Source: Acinetobacter sp. XH1741 (GTDB taxonomy: Bacteria > Pseudomonadota > Gammaproteobacteria > Pseudomonadales > Moraxellaceae). From it: a DNA stretch of 64,000 nt. Positions 26,792-34,661 of this stretch are shown piece after piece; the stretch's first letter is position 1, and every line of letters begins with the position of its first letter. The notes under the pieces were generated by a model. It was given only the letters and a program-made list of their open reading frames with translations. It was not told the origin of the DNA and made no database searches. A program made the translations under genes and the position numbers. The DNA lies in assembly GCF_041021895.1 (NCBI RefSeq), contig NZ_CP157428.1, positions 930,001 through 994,000 of the forward strand, in the 5' to 3' direction.

Positions 26792-27172
26792 ATGTATTAT
26801 CCTTTACTTTCAATTGCCGTAGGTTCAGTACTAGGGGCGTGGTTGCGTTGGTTTTTAGGCTTAAAACTCAACCCGATTTATCCGCAAATTCCACTTGGTA
26901 CCGTTGCTGTTAATTTAGTAGGCGGTTTTATTATTGGTTTTGCGATGGCCTATTTTGCTCATAGTGATTTAAGTCCGAACTATAAGCTTTTTGTGATTAC
27001 GGGTTTTTGTGGTGCTTTAACTACTTTTTCAACATTCTCAATTGAGATTGTGACTTTATTGCAAAGTGGTAAGTTGGGAATGGCGATGTTGGCAATTTCT
27101 ATTCATTTAATTGGGTCGTTAATTTTTACATGTTTGGGGTTGGCGACTTATTATTGGGTAGCGGGCAACTGA
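26792..27172 (+). CDS. crcB: Fluoride channel/exporter CrcB (Fluc)
   Basis: 126 residues with four membrane helices; forms a dual-topology dimeric fluoride channel. Family hallmarks: GSVLGAWLRW at the N-terminus, GTVAVNLVGGFIIGF with the conserved Asn, and the GFCGALTTFSTFS motif that supplies pore Phe and Thr residues. A fluoride riboswitch upstream confirms the function. The ATG follows a strong GGGGTGG site. Confidence 0.96.
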   Translation: MYYPLLSIAVGSVLGAWLRWFLGLKLNPIYPQIPLGTVAVNLVGGFIIGFAMAYFAHSDLSPNYKLFVITGFCGALTTFSTFSIEIVTLLQSGKLGMAMLAISIHLIGSLIFTCLGLATYYWVAGN

Positions 27173-27253
27173 TTATTAAGTTGTTTAAGAATAGAGATAT
27201 ATTTCACGGCCTCGGTTTTAAGATATTTTCCAGCACCGGTTGTATAGGCATAC

Positions 27254-27347
27254 CTTACTTTTGAAAGATCAAAAGTAAGCAAAAATCTTTTGTTTCGCTG
27301 ATGCTACATCCATGTAGCACAGCAAAACAGCGGCATCCATGCCGCTT
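27254..27347. repeat. Cluster of short hairpins after crcB
   Basis: Three perfect stems in a row: CTTACTTTTG/CAAAAGTAAG (27254-27279, 6-nt loop), GCTACAT-CC-ATGTAGC (about 27302-27319) and GCGGCAT-CC-ATGCCGC (about 27331-27347). The last two share the same ATCCAT apex. The first stem is related to the palindromes that start both copies of the dispersed element. Confidence 0.6.
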
Positions 27348-27404
27348 TTCACGATAGTAAATGACGAATCAAAAACATCTGATTTATTTTGGGATTTGAT
27401 ACGC

Positions 27405-27555
27405 GTTAAAGTCATCAACAGCCTGACTGAAATTAGCTATATCTAGTTTTTGCAATATATTGGATAAGTGTAAACAGAGAACAGGTTCTGTTGATCTTGC
27501 GCTGCTTTAGTCGCAGCTCAGGTTTTGCCTACTTTTCCCAAAAGAAAAGTAGGTC
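27405..27555 (-). repeat. Dispersed non-coding element, copy 2
   Basis: Read on the minus strand it begins with CCTACTTTTC/GAAAAGTAGG (27528-27553, perfect 10-bp stem), then AGAACCTGTTC (27479-27489), TTGCAAAAAC and GATGACTTT (about 27408-27416). The same blocks in the same order form copy 1 at 3093-3230 on the plus strand. The sequence between the blocks has diverged. Confidence 0.6.
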
Positions 27556-27643
27556 GAGCCGAAGGCTAGTCTAGATATAGAACGTCACTGAAAAACTCTG
27601 TTGTGATGATCTTCTAATTTAAGACATTACTTACTAGTACTTA

Positions 27644-27976
27644 TTATTTTTCAGTTAAAGCCTGACCTTCAAACTTCACACCATCCCAACCATTTTGCAT
27701 AAACTGACGAATATTTTGATGATCAGTTCCTTCAGGTGTAGCCAATACAGATGCATAGTGCTCTGCAAATAAACTTAAAGTTTGTGCTTGGTCTAAACCT
27801 TGTAACTTAGCAAAAGAGAAAACTTTCGCACTGCCTTGATTTTCAGTCGCAGCGTTATGCTGTGTGCCATTTTGAAAAGCTGTTGGAGTATGTTGGTAGC
27901 GTGCTTCAATATGAGCTAAAACATCTGAAAATTTTGCTGTGCCTGCTTGTAATTGGGCAAGTAACTCTTGTGCCAT
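27644..27976 (-). CDS. HopJ-family protein
   Basis: 110 residues: VLAHIEARYQHTPTAFQNGT near the N-terminus, then SAKVFSFAKLQGLDQAQTLSLF and NIRQFMQNGWDGVKFEG at the end, matching the HopJ type III effector family (named after a Pseudomonas syringae protein). The family is widespread in non-pathogens without type III secretion, so an effector role is doubtful. No secretion genes or signal peptide seen here. Confidence 0.88.
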   Translation of the reverse strand: MAQELLAQLQAGTAKFSDVLAHIEARYQHTPTAFQNGTQHNAATENQGSAKVFSFAKLQGLDQAQTLSLFAEHYASVLATPEGTDHQNIRQFMQNGWDGVKFEGQALTEK

Positions 27977-28146
27977 AATCTTAAACTTCCTATCAAATGA
28001 GGCTTAAGCATAGCATCGAATACAGGCTTTGAAAGCTTGGTCGCTATAAAAAATGATGGGATATTGGGAAAGTTGAGAATTTTTTTTAGACAAGTTGTGG
28101 ATAAGTTTTCTTTTATACACAGTTCAGAAAAGTCTGAAAAATGCAC

Positions 28147-28189
28147 ATAAAAAAAGAAGCCTAAGTGGAGGAGATGAGTCTTAGGCTTC
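28147..28189 (-). terminator. Terminator of rpmE2
   Basis: On the minus strand a perfect 10-bp stem (GAAGCCTAAG/CTTAGGCTTC) with a 14-nt loop is followed by seven T. Confidence 0.92.
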
Positions 28190-28227
28190 CAATGATTTTA
28201 GTGTATTGGTCAAAACTTAACGCAAGA

Positions 28228-28482
28228 TTAACTCTTACGACTGAAGCGACCGAAGCGTTTATTAAAGCTTGCAACGCGACCTTCATTACTTGCTTGACGT
28301 ACTTCACCTGTATAGAAAGGATGTGATGCACTTGAAATATCAAGAGTTACGTAAGGATAGACTTGTCCTTGATACTCCTTGGTTTGTTTCGTTTGAATAG
28401 TACTACCAATTAAGAAGTACACATCTGCATTGGTGTCATGAAATAACACTTGTTGATAAGCAGGATGAATATCTTTACGCAT
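28228..28482 (-). CDS. rpmE2: 50S ribosomal protein L31 type B (zinc-independent)
   Basis: 84 residues starting [14 protein letters not shown] with the late SHPFYTG and FNKRFGRF motifs of type B L31. It contains no cysteine, so it is the zinc-free form that replaces zinc-binding L31 under zinc starvation. Start set at the ATG ending at 28482, with AGGA 8 bases upstream; the longer frame runs back through the promoter. Promoter carries a Zur-type palindrome. Confidence 0.96.
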   Translation of the reverse strand: MRKDIHPAYQQVLFHDTNADVYFLIGSTIQTKQTKEYQGQVYPYVTLDISSASHPFYTGEVRQASNEGRVASFNKRFGRFSRKS

Positions 28483-28516
28483 GAGAGATTGTCCTAAATT
28501 ATTTTTGATTAAGGAA

Positions 28517-28545
28517 ATGTTATAACATAACAATTGATAAGTCAA
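28517..28545 (-). promoter_or_regulatory. rpmE2 promoter with Zur-like operator
   Basis: On the minus strand TTGACT (28540-28545), 17-bp spacer, TAACAT (28517-28522). The perfect 12-bp palindrome ATGTTATAACAT (28517-28528) covers the -10 and part of the spacer and resembles gammaproteobacterial Zur boxes (core TGTTATANTATAACA type). Zinc-bound Zur would repress the Cys-free L31 gene, the usual logic for type B L31. Confidence 0.7.
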
Positions 28546-28583
28546 TGTAGCCCCAAAAAGGCAACATTGATTAGTTCATTGAG

Positions 28584-29882
28584 TTAATTAGCAGGAGGAA
28601 CAAGTTCTTCAAATAAATCGTTTAGGTTGTCATGTACTTTTAAGTGAATCAGGTTCCAGTAGTGCCCTGAAATGGTTCTATTGACCATTAATGTATCTGG
28701 TGAAGGCTTAAAGACATCCCAGTACTTCAATGATTTTTTCACGAGTAGCATGCCATCATGATGTGATGAGTTTTCGGCAAAATCGTAAGTGGTTGTAAGA
28801 GGGCGTAATAAAATTTCGATCCAGAGTTTATAAAGATCGCTCGGGAATTTGCCTTTTTCTACAAGAGCATGTAACTCGAGTAGTTCTGTTTCAATGAGCT
28901 CGATATTTTCATGACGGGCTGCATTTACCAATCGTTTAAAGTTATAAACGATTTCATTGGAAAGGGTTTTAACACTGCCATAGTCATAAATAATGACACT
29001 ACCATCTTGGCGGAAGGCAAAATTACCTGGGTGAGGGTCACAGTGAAAACGTTTTAAAAAGAACATTTCCTGACCTAAAGCGCGTATAAGGCGGCGCCCA
29101 ATCGTATTTCGAATCTCAACGGGCCAAGCGCTGGCTGTTTCAATGCTGTCACCTTGTTCAAGGCTCAATGTCAAAATACGTCTTGAAGAGTAATCTTTAT
29201 AAACGCTCGGAATAATAATTTTGTCATCTAACTTGCTATGAAAAGTTTTAAAGACTTCAAGATTTTGAGCCTCAATTTCATAGTTAAGCTCGGCTGACAG
29301 ACTATCTTGAATCTCTGCAAAAAGCTGATCTTGCAACTTTTTATCAATTTTGAGTACTCCCATTAAACGAAGTGCTAAACGAACTTGTTTTAAGTCACTC
29401 TCGCAGGCTTCATCAACACCGGGATATTGAACCTTCACCACCACTTGTTCGCCATTTGGCAAAACAGCTTTGTGAACTTGTCCAATTGATGCAGCGGCAA
29501 AAGGCTCGCGATCAAAAGATTTAAATGCAGCATCGAGAGGCTTTCCAAGCTCACGTTCAACTTGTTGCTGAATAGCGGCAAAAGGCATGGCTGGAGCTTG
29601 GCGTTGTAGTTTTGATATCGCTTTAGCAACTTCTGGCGGGAAGATATCTTTATATTGCGATGCAATTTGCCCGACTTTCATCACAGCACCTTTCATTTCA
29701 CCTAAGGTGTCAGCAATCTGTAGGCCGATGTCTTGAAACAATTTAGTTTTTGCAGCTAGTTTCTGTTCTTCATCCGCAGTCAAGTTTCGAATCGAGTTAG
29801 AAACGGTTTTTGTTGCAATGCTCGCGGTCATTCCTGCAAGTTTCATAAATCGTTTGCCAGGTGAACTTGCATTCTTTGCCAT
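28584..29882 (-). CDS. ABC1/AarF/UbiB-family atypical kinase
   Basis: 432 residues. The family's KxGQ motif is present in GAVMKVGQIASQYKD (about 65-79), which replaces the usual P-loop and self-inhibits, with the Ala-rich loop AAASIGQVHKA and catalytic HCDPHPGNF and IYDYGSV motifs further on. ABC1 kinases support ubiquinone synthesis or lipid homeostasis. No C-terminal membrane helices as in E. coli UbiB, so this is a soluble relative; a separate ubiB is likely elsewhere. Confidence 0.9.
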   Translation of the reverse strand: MAKNASSPGKRFMKLAGMTASIATKTVSNSIRNLTADEEQKLAAKTKLFQDIGLQIADTLGEMKGAVMKVGQIASQYKDIFPPEVAKAISKLQRQAPAMPFAAIQQQVERELGKPLDAAFKSFDREPFAAASIGQVHKAVLPNGEQVVVKVQYPGVDEACESDLKQVRLALRLMGVLKIDKKLQDQLFAEIQDSLSAELNYEIEAQNLEVFKTFHSKLDDKIIIPSVYKDYSSRRILTLSLEQGDSIETASAWPVEIRNTIGRRLIRALGQEMFFLKRFHCDPHPGNFAFRQDGSVIIYDYGSVKTLSNEIVYNFKRLVNAARHENIELIETELLELHALVEKGKFPSDLYKLWIEILLRPLTTTYDFAENSSHHDGMLLVKKSLKYWDVFKPSPDTLMVNRTISGHYWNLIHLKVHDNLNDLFEELVPPAN

Positions 29883-30139
29883 ATCTTCGATACCTCGTTG
29901 ACTACAACATAATATTGTCTAGTTTTGATCATAGGTGACAAAACTTAAAAAGCCTATATGAAATTGTTTAGCGCATGTAAGAAAATTTTCGAAAAACAAA
30001 ACGTTATTTTTAAAGTAAAAAAAGTGAAAAGCTTTTTAAAATTCATTTCATAAACAAAGCTTTAATATCTATAAGGTCGCTGTTTTTTTAGTGCTAAGGT
30101 GAAGGGCATGTTAGATAAAAAATAGAGACAATAAAAGTT

Positions 30140-31387
30140 ATGACCAGTTTAAATTCGTCCTATGGGCGCTCTCAAGCCGTTCCTTTATCTGTGTTTGAAC
30201 AAGCGAAAGACGCACATATTATTCGCTCTGATGAGGAAGCAATTGAAGTTGCTAAGCAACTTGCCCAAGTGTTTGCACAAGAAGCATCTGAGCGAGATCG
30301 CGAGCGTCGATTGCCTTTAGATGAAATTCAACAGTTCTCACAAAGCGGTCTCTGGGCAATTACAGTACCTAAGCAATTTGGCGGTGTAGAAGTTAAATAT
30401 CGAACTTTGGCGGAAGTGATTAAAATAATTGCGAGTGTTGATCCATCTCTAGCTCAGTTGCCTCAAAACCACTTGGCCTTTATTGAGCATTTAAGACTAG
30501 ATGCGAAACCTGAACAGCAACAGTTCTTCTTTAACTTAGTCTTGAGAGGGGTTCGTTTTGGTAATGCCTTCTCAGAAAAGCATAGCAAAACGGTGGCTGA
30601 CCTCACTACCACATTAAAAAAGACCGAGCACGGTTATGAAATTAATGGGAAGAAATTCTTTGCAACGGGTGCCTTGCTCGCGCATTGGATTCCAATTGTT
30701 GCTGTAAATGAACAAGGGCAACCTTATGCTGCACTTGTGCCACGTGAAACATCTGGGGTCAATATTATTAATGACTGGTCTGGTTTTGGACAACGTACCA
30801 CAGCGAGTGGCACGGTAGAGTTAAATCAGGTTCCAGTACGTGAAGAATATCTAGTTCCGATTTACCAAGCATTTGAGCGCCCAACACCAGCAGGTGCTAT
30901 TTCTCAGTTTATTCAGGCTGCTGTCGATGCCGGTATTGCACGTGGTGCAATTGAAGAAACGATTCAATATGTCAAAAATCATAGCCGTGCATGGGTCGAT
31001 TCAGGTTTAGAAAAGGCCAGTGATGACCCGTATACAATCGCAAATATAGGTGATCTGAAAATTAAATTGCGCGCAGCAGAAGCTGTATTGGATTTGGCTG
31101 GAGATGCAATTGATCAGGCCATTGCAGATACCACCGAAGAGCATATAAACCAAGCCACACTACTGGTTGCTGAGGCAAAAGTACTCACCACAGAAATTGC
31201 TATTTTGGCAGCTAATAAACTCTTTGAGTTGTCGGGTACGCGTTCTACTTTATCTGAACTCAACCTAGACCGTCATTGGCGCAATGCCCGTACCCATACC
31301 TTGCATGACCCTGTGCGCTGGAAGTATCACATTGTCGGTAACTATTACCTCAATGGTATTCAGCCACCTCGTCATGCATGGAGCTAA
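30140..31387 (+). CDS. SfnB-family sulfur-acquisition flavoprotein
   Basis: 415 residues of the acyl-CoA dehydrogenase superfamily, group of flavin-dependent monooxygenases (DszC/SfnB). N-terminal helical domain begins with acidic, Arg-rich RDRERRLPLDEIQQFSQSGLW; the middle beta domain has FFATGALLAHW and DWSGFGQRTTASGTV; the C-terminal part ends LDRHWRNARTHTLHDPVRWKY, the hallmark of this branch instead of the catalytic Glu of true dehydrogenases. Likely used on organosulfur compounds with FMNH2. Forms a tandem with a paralogue after 32 bases. Confidence 0.85.
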   Translation: MTSLNSSYGRSQAVPLSVFEQAKDAHIIRSDEEAIEVAKQLAQVFAQEASERDRERRLPLDEIQQFSQSGLWAITVPKQFGGVEVKYRTLAEVIKIIASVDPSLAQLPQNHLAFIEHLRLDAKPEQQQFFFNLVLRGVRFGNAFSEKHSKTVADLTTTLKKTEHGYEINGKKFFATGALLAHWIPIVAVNEQGQPYAALVPRETSGVNIINDWSGFGQRTTASGTVELNQVPVREEYLVPIYQAFERPTPAGAISQFIQAAVDAGIARGAIEETIQYVKNHSRAWVDSGLEKASDDPYTIANIGDLKIKLRAAEAVLDLAGDAIDQAIADTTEEHINQATLLVAEAKVLTTEIAILAANKLFELSGTRSTLSELNLDRHWRNARTHTLHDPVRWKYHIVGNYYLNGIQPPRHAWS

Positions 31388-31419
31388 ATTGAAGAAAAGA
31401 CAAGATTAGGAGAATAACG

Positions 31420-32670
31420 ATGACAACAGGTCAAATTGAATTAGAAGAACTATCGGTAGGCGCGGATTATGAAAAGCTCGCAAACAGATTCCGTCCCATT
31501 TTTGAAAAAATTGCGCAAGGTGCTGTTGAGCGAGAAAAAGAGCGAATCTTACCTTTTGAACCGATTCAGTGGTTAAAAGAAGCTAAGTTGGGTGCTGTAC
31601 GAGTACCCCGTAAATATGGTGGCGATGGGGTATCTTTACCTCAACTGTTCCAGCTTTTAGCAGAGTTAGCAGAAGCTGACTCCAATATTGTGCAAGCTTT
31701 ACGAGGTCATTTTGCATTTGTTGAAGACCGCTTGGTTGCTCATAAAGAGCACTCACAAGAGGTCTGGTTTCAACGCTTTGTCCAAGGCGATTTAGTCGGA
31801 AATGCATGGACAGAAGTTGGAAATGTACAGATTGGTGATGTGGTTACACGAGTTACTAAAGACGCTTCGGGTAACTTGGTGGTAAATGGTGAAAAGTACT
31901 ATTCAACCGGAAGTATTTTTGCAGACTGGATTGATTTATTTGCTTACGATGAAGTAAATGACCGTCATGTGATTGCTGCTATTTACCGCCATGAAACAGG
32001 TGTGAGCATAATTGATGATTGGGATGGTTTTGGTCAAAAGACAACGGGCAGTGGTACTTTAAAAGTACATCAGGTGCATTTGCCCGCTTCACATCTCATT
32101 CCATTTGATCAACGTTTTAAGTATCAAACCGCTTTTTATCAGGTGGTGCACCTTGCAACATTAACGGGTATTGCACGTGCAGCCGTCGAGACGTTTAGTC
32201 AAGAAATCCGTGAACGTAAACGTATTTTTAGTCATGGTAATGGTGATTTGGTTCGCCACGATCCACAAGTTTTACAAGTAGTAGGTAAGGCATCAGCTCA
32301 AGCTTATGCAAGTGAAGCAATTACCTTAAAAACCGCTGAGGCATTGCAAAAAGCTTATGAAAGTCATTTTGCCGAGTCTGAAGTGAAAGAGCATCAGTTT
32401 AATGTCGATGCCGAGCTTGAGTCGGCACAAGGGCAGGTGGTAATTTCTAACCTAGTGCTCGATTTAACCAGTCAGTTGTTTAATGCCTTAGGGGCATCGG
32501 CAAGTAGCCAAGTGAAACAACTTGACCGGTTCTGGCGTAATGCTCGGACGGTGTCTTCACATAATCCACTTATTTACAAAGAAAAGGTTATTGGAGATTG
32601 GGAAGTGAACAGAACAGATTTACCATTTGTTTGGCAAATTGGAGCAAGCCCGCGGGTAAAGACTGCATAA
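31420..32670 (+). CDS. DszC/SfnB-like flavin-dependent monooxygenase paralogue
   Basis: 416 residues, same layout as the preceding gene: REKERILPFEPIQWLKEAKLG, then KYYSTGSIFADWIDL and DWDGFGQKTTGSGTL, and the C-terminal LDRFWRNARTVSSHNPLIYK. The shared RNAR motif and ...SHNP... end place it in the DszC-like monooxygenase group. An AGGAG ribosome site precedes the ATG. Co-transcribed with the preceding gene, then a terminator. I expect sulfur-source scavenging; substrate unknown. Confidence 0.82.
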   Translation: MTTGQIELEELSVGADYEKLANRFRPIFEKIAQGAVEREKERILPFEPIQWLKEAKLGAVRVPRKYGGDGVSLPQLFQLLAELAEADSNIVQALRGHFAFVEDRLVAHKEHSQEVWFQRFVQGDLVGNAWTEVGNVQIGDVVTRVTKDASGNLVVNGEKYYSTGSIFADWIDLFAYDEVNDRHVIAAIYRHETGVSIIDDWDGFGQKTTGSGTLKVHQVHLPASHLIPFDQRFKYQTAFYQVVHLATLTGIARAAVETFSQEIRERKRIFSHGNGDLVRHDPQVLQVVGKASAQAYASEAITLKTAEALQKAYESHFAESEVKEHQFNVDAELESAQGQVVISNLVLDLTSQLFNALGASASSQVKQLDRFWRNARTVSSHNPLIYKEKVIGDWEVNRTDLPFVWQIGASPRVKTA

Positions 32671-32673
32671 AAT

Positions 32674-32704
32674 AAAAAAGCCGATATTTCATCGGCTTTT
32701 TTAT
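32674..32704. terminator. Bidirectional terminator (monooxygenase pair / abeM)
   Basis: AAAAAAGCCGAT/ATCGGCTTTTTT with a 5-nt loop lies between the two convergent genes; T-runs on both strands. Confidence 0.9.
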
Positions 32705-34050
32705 TAGGTTTGACTTAATCGTTTGGTGTTTAAATAGAGCCGCGAGAGCAATAAAACACAGGCAATACTTAAGCCAATAATTAAACCGAGCCATACACCA
32801 GCTACGCCCCAGTGGGTATAACGTGCCAAATAAAGACCGATTGGAAAAGCAATCACCCAATATGCCATAAGCGTAATCCACATTGGTGCTTGGGTGTCTT
32901 GCATGCCTCTTAAACAGCCGGCAGCACTGACCTGTAGAGCATCCATTAACTGATAACCCATAGCAAACCAGAGTAAATACATCGCAACAGGAAAAACGTT
33001 TATATCTTGAGTATAAACCGAGACAATTTGTTCACGGCCTAATGCAATAAAGGACATGGTCAATAAAGCAAAAAATATTGCTGTGCTCAAACCAATCTTT
33101 TGCACTTGATACATAGAAGCCCAGTTCTTTTCACCATAATATGTTCCCACGCGAATGGTTAAGGCAATTGCTAGTGAAAGTGGAATCATAAACAGCACAG
33201 AGGTAACTGAAATAGCCACTTGGTGTGCAGCAATAAATACTTCGCCCAGTGGGCTAAGGACCAAGGCACCTGTACTGAAAATACTCACTTCAAAGAACAC
33301 AGCTAAACCGATTGGTAGACCAAGCTGTAAAATTCTTTTAACCCAAGTCAGGTTAATTTTATCGAATCGACTAAAAATAGACGTGTTTCGATAAGCCGAA
33401 GCTTTATAAATATAGCCTGCTAATGTGAGTAGCATCAGCCATTGTAAAATAGAGGTTGCAAAGCCACAGCCTGCGCTACCCAAAGCAGGTATTGGACCTA
33501 AGCCATGCATAAAGATCATGTTCAGAGGAATTAAGACGACTAAGGCCAATAAGCTAATCGCGGTTACAGGGCGAGGGTGACCTAAAGCCTCTGAATAGCC
33601 ACGTAGAGCTGCATACATAGTTACAGCAGGCATACCTAACCCAATGGCATGCAAGAACAAGCTTGCTTTAGGACGTAAGCTCTCTGGCACACCGAACACG
33701 TGTAAGAAAAATGGCATAAGCTGCAAAATGAGCATAGCCATGATGCCTAGAATTAGGGCAACCCATAAGGACTGCCGAACAATGACAGGAATTTGTTCTG
33801 TATTTCTAGCGCCTTTTGCCTCGGCAACTAAAGGTGTAGTGGCAATCATGATCCCACTAAACAGCAGCATAATGGGAACCCATAAGCCTACACCTACCGC
33901 AATAGCAGCTAAATCGGTTGCAGATAAATGCCCAGCCATAATGGTATCAATTAATCCGAACCCTGCTTGAGCAAACTGCGTAATTAAAATAGGTAGCATT
34001 AAATGGAAGAGTTGTTTTAATTCAGACCGAAACGACGTGACATTCGACAC
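32704..34050 (-). CDS. abeM: MATE-family multidrug efflux pump AbeM
   Basis: 448 residues with twelve predicted membrane helices; H+- or Na+-coupled exporter of cationic drugs and fluoroquinolones. Sequence begins SNVTSFRSELKQLFHLMLP and ends LSRLYLNTKRLSQT, as I recall for A. baumannii AbeM, with a few substitutions from what I remember. No truncation or frameshift seen. A small drug-metabolite transporter gene lies 32 bases upstream in the same direction. Gene name based on recalled identity, not on a search. Confidence 0.9.
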   Translation of the reverse strand: MSNVTSFRSELKQLFHLMLPILITQFAQAGFGLIDTIMAGHLSATDLAAIAVGVGLWVPIMLLFSGIMIATTPLVAEAKGARNTEQIPVIVRQSLWVALILGIMAMLILQLMPFFLHVFGVPESLRPKASLFLHAIGLGMPAVTMYAALRGYSEALGHPRPVTAISLLALVVLIPLNMIFMHGLGPIPALGSAGCGFATSILQWLMLLTLAGYIYKASAYRNTSIFSRFDKINLTWVKRILQLGLPIGLAVFFEVSIFSTGALVLSPLGEVFIAAHQVAISVTSVLFMIPLSLAIALTIRVGTYYGEKNWASMYQVQKIGLSTAIFFALLTMSFIALGREQIVSVYTQDINVFPVAMYLLWFAMGYQLMDALQVSAAGCLRGMQDTQAPMWITLMAYWVIAFPIGLYLARYTHWGVAGVWLGLIIGLSIACVLLLSRLYLNTKRLSQT

Positions 34051-34082
34051 AAAAGATACTCTTTATAAATATAAAAATGAAA

Positions 34083-34553
34083 CTAGCGCTGTAAGGTGAG
34101 TAATACACCAGCAAAGATGATCACTCCGCCAAGAAACCGTTGCCATGTAACAGGGGTTTTGTCGGTACCTAACCAGCCAAAATGATCAAGCAACATAGAA
34201 ATGACTAATTGCCCAAAAACGACTAGCCCTGTAAAGGTTAAAAAACCAAGCTTAGGTGCAGTATAAATGCTCATGCTAATTGCATAAACCCCAAGGAATC
34301 CTCCGGTCCAAAGAAGCCAAGGAATATTAGATATTTCACTTAAAGTGGGTTTCTCGGCACTTTGGACGAACACCATAATGGCTAATACAATAGTACCGAT
34401 GAAAAATGATAATAATGCCGCTTGCAAAGGTGAGTGTAATTGCTCGCGAAGCTGAGCATTGATTGCGGTTTGAAAAGCCATGGCAACACCGATTCCCATA
34501 GCGAGCGGTAAGATCAGGAAAAGTTGACTAGAGAATTTCATCATTTTTATCAA
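34083..34553 (-). CDS. DMT-family (DUF606/YdcZ-type) membrane protein
   Basis: 156 residues, five predicted helices. N-terminal LPLAMGIGVAMAFQTAINAQLREQL and the end helix FLGGVIIFAGVLLTLQR fit the DUF606/YdcZ half-transporter group of the drug/metabolite transporter superfamily. Substrate unknown. Reads toward abeM after a 32-base gap and may share its transcript. Confidence 0.82.
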   Translation of the reverse strand: MIKMMKFSSQLFLILPLAMGIGVAMAFQTAINAQLREQLHSPLQAALLSFFIGTIVLAIMVFVQSAEKPTLSEISNIPWLLWTGGFLGVYAISMSIYTAPKLGFLTFTGLVVFGQLVISMLLDHFGWLGTDKTPVTWQRFLGGVIIFAGVLLTLQR

Positions 34554-34661
34554 TATTTAAGATTGTTTAAATTCAGTCTAAAGCAATTAAGGTATGTTTT
34601 CATAAGACCATTGATGCAGTCATGTTAAAATAGAAATATTGTGTAAATTGGACATTGTTCC

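Larger units (their letters stand above)
27173..27643. other. Gene-free stretch between crcB and the HopJ-like gene
   Basis: 471 bases without credible coding capacity. It holds a palindrome-hairpin cluster (27254-27347) and the second copy of the dispersed element (27405-27555), listed separately. Nothing else is recognised. Confidence 0.7.

Noticed and set aside
27916..28146. 76-residue frame overlapping the HopJ gene start
   Set aside because: No family, composition is non-coding, it runs through the likely promoter region of the HopJ-like gene.
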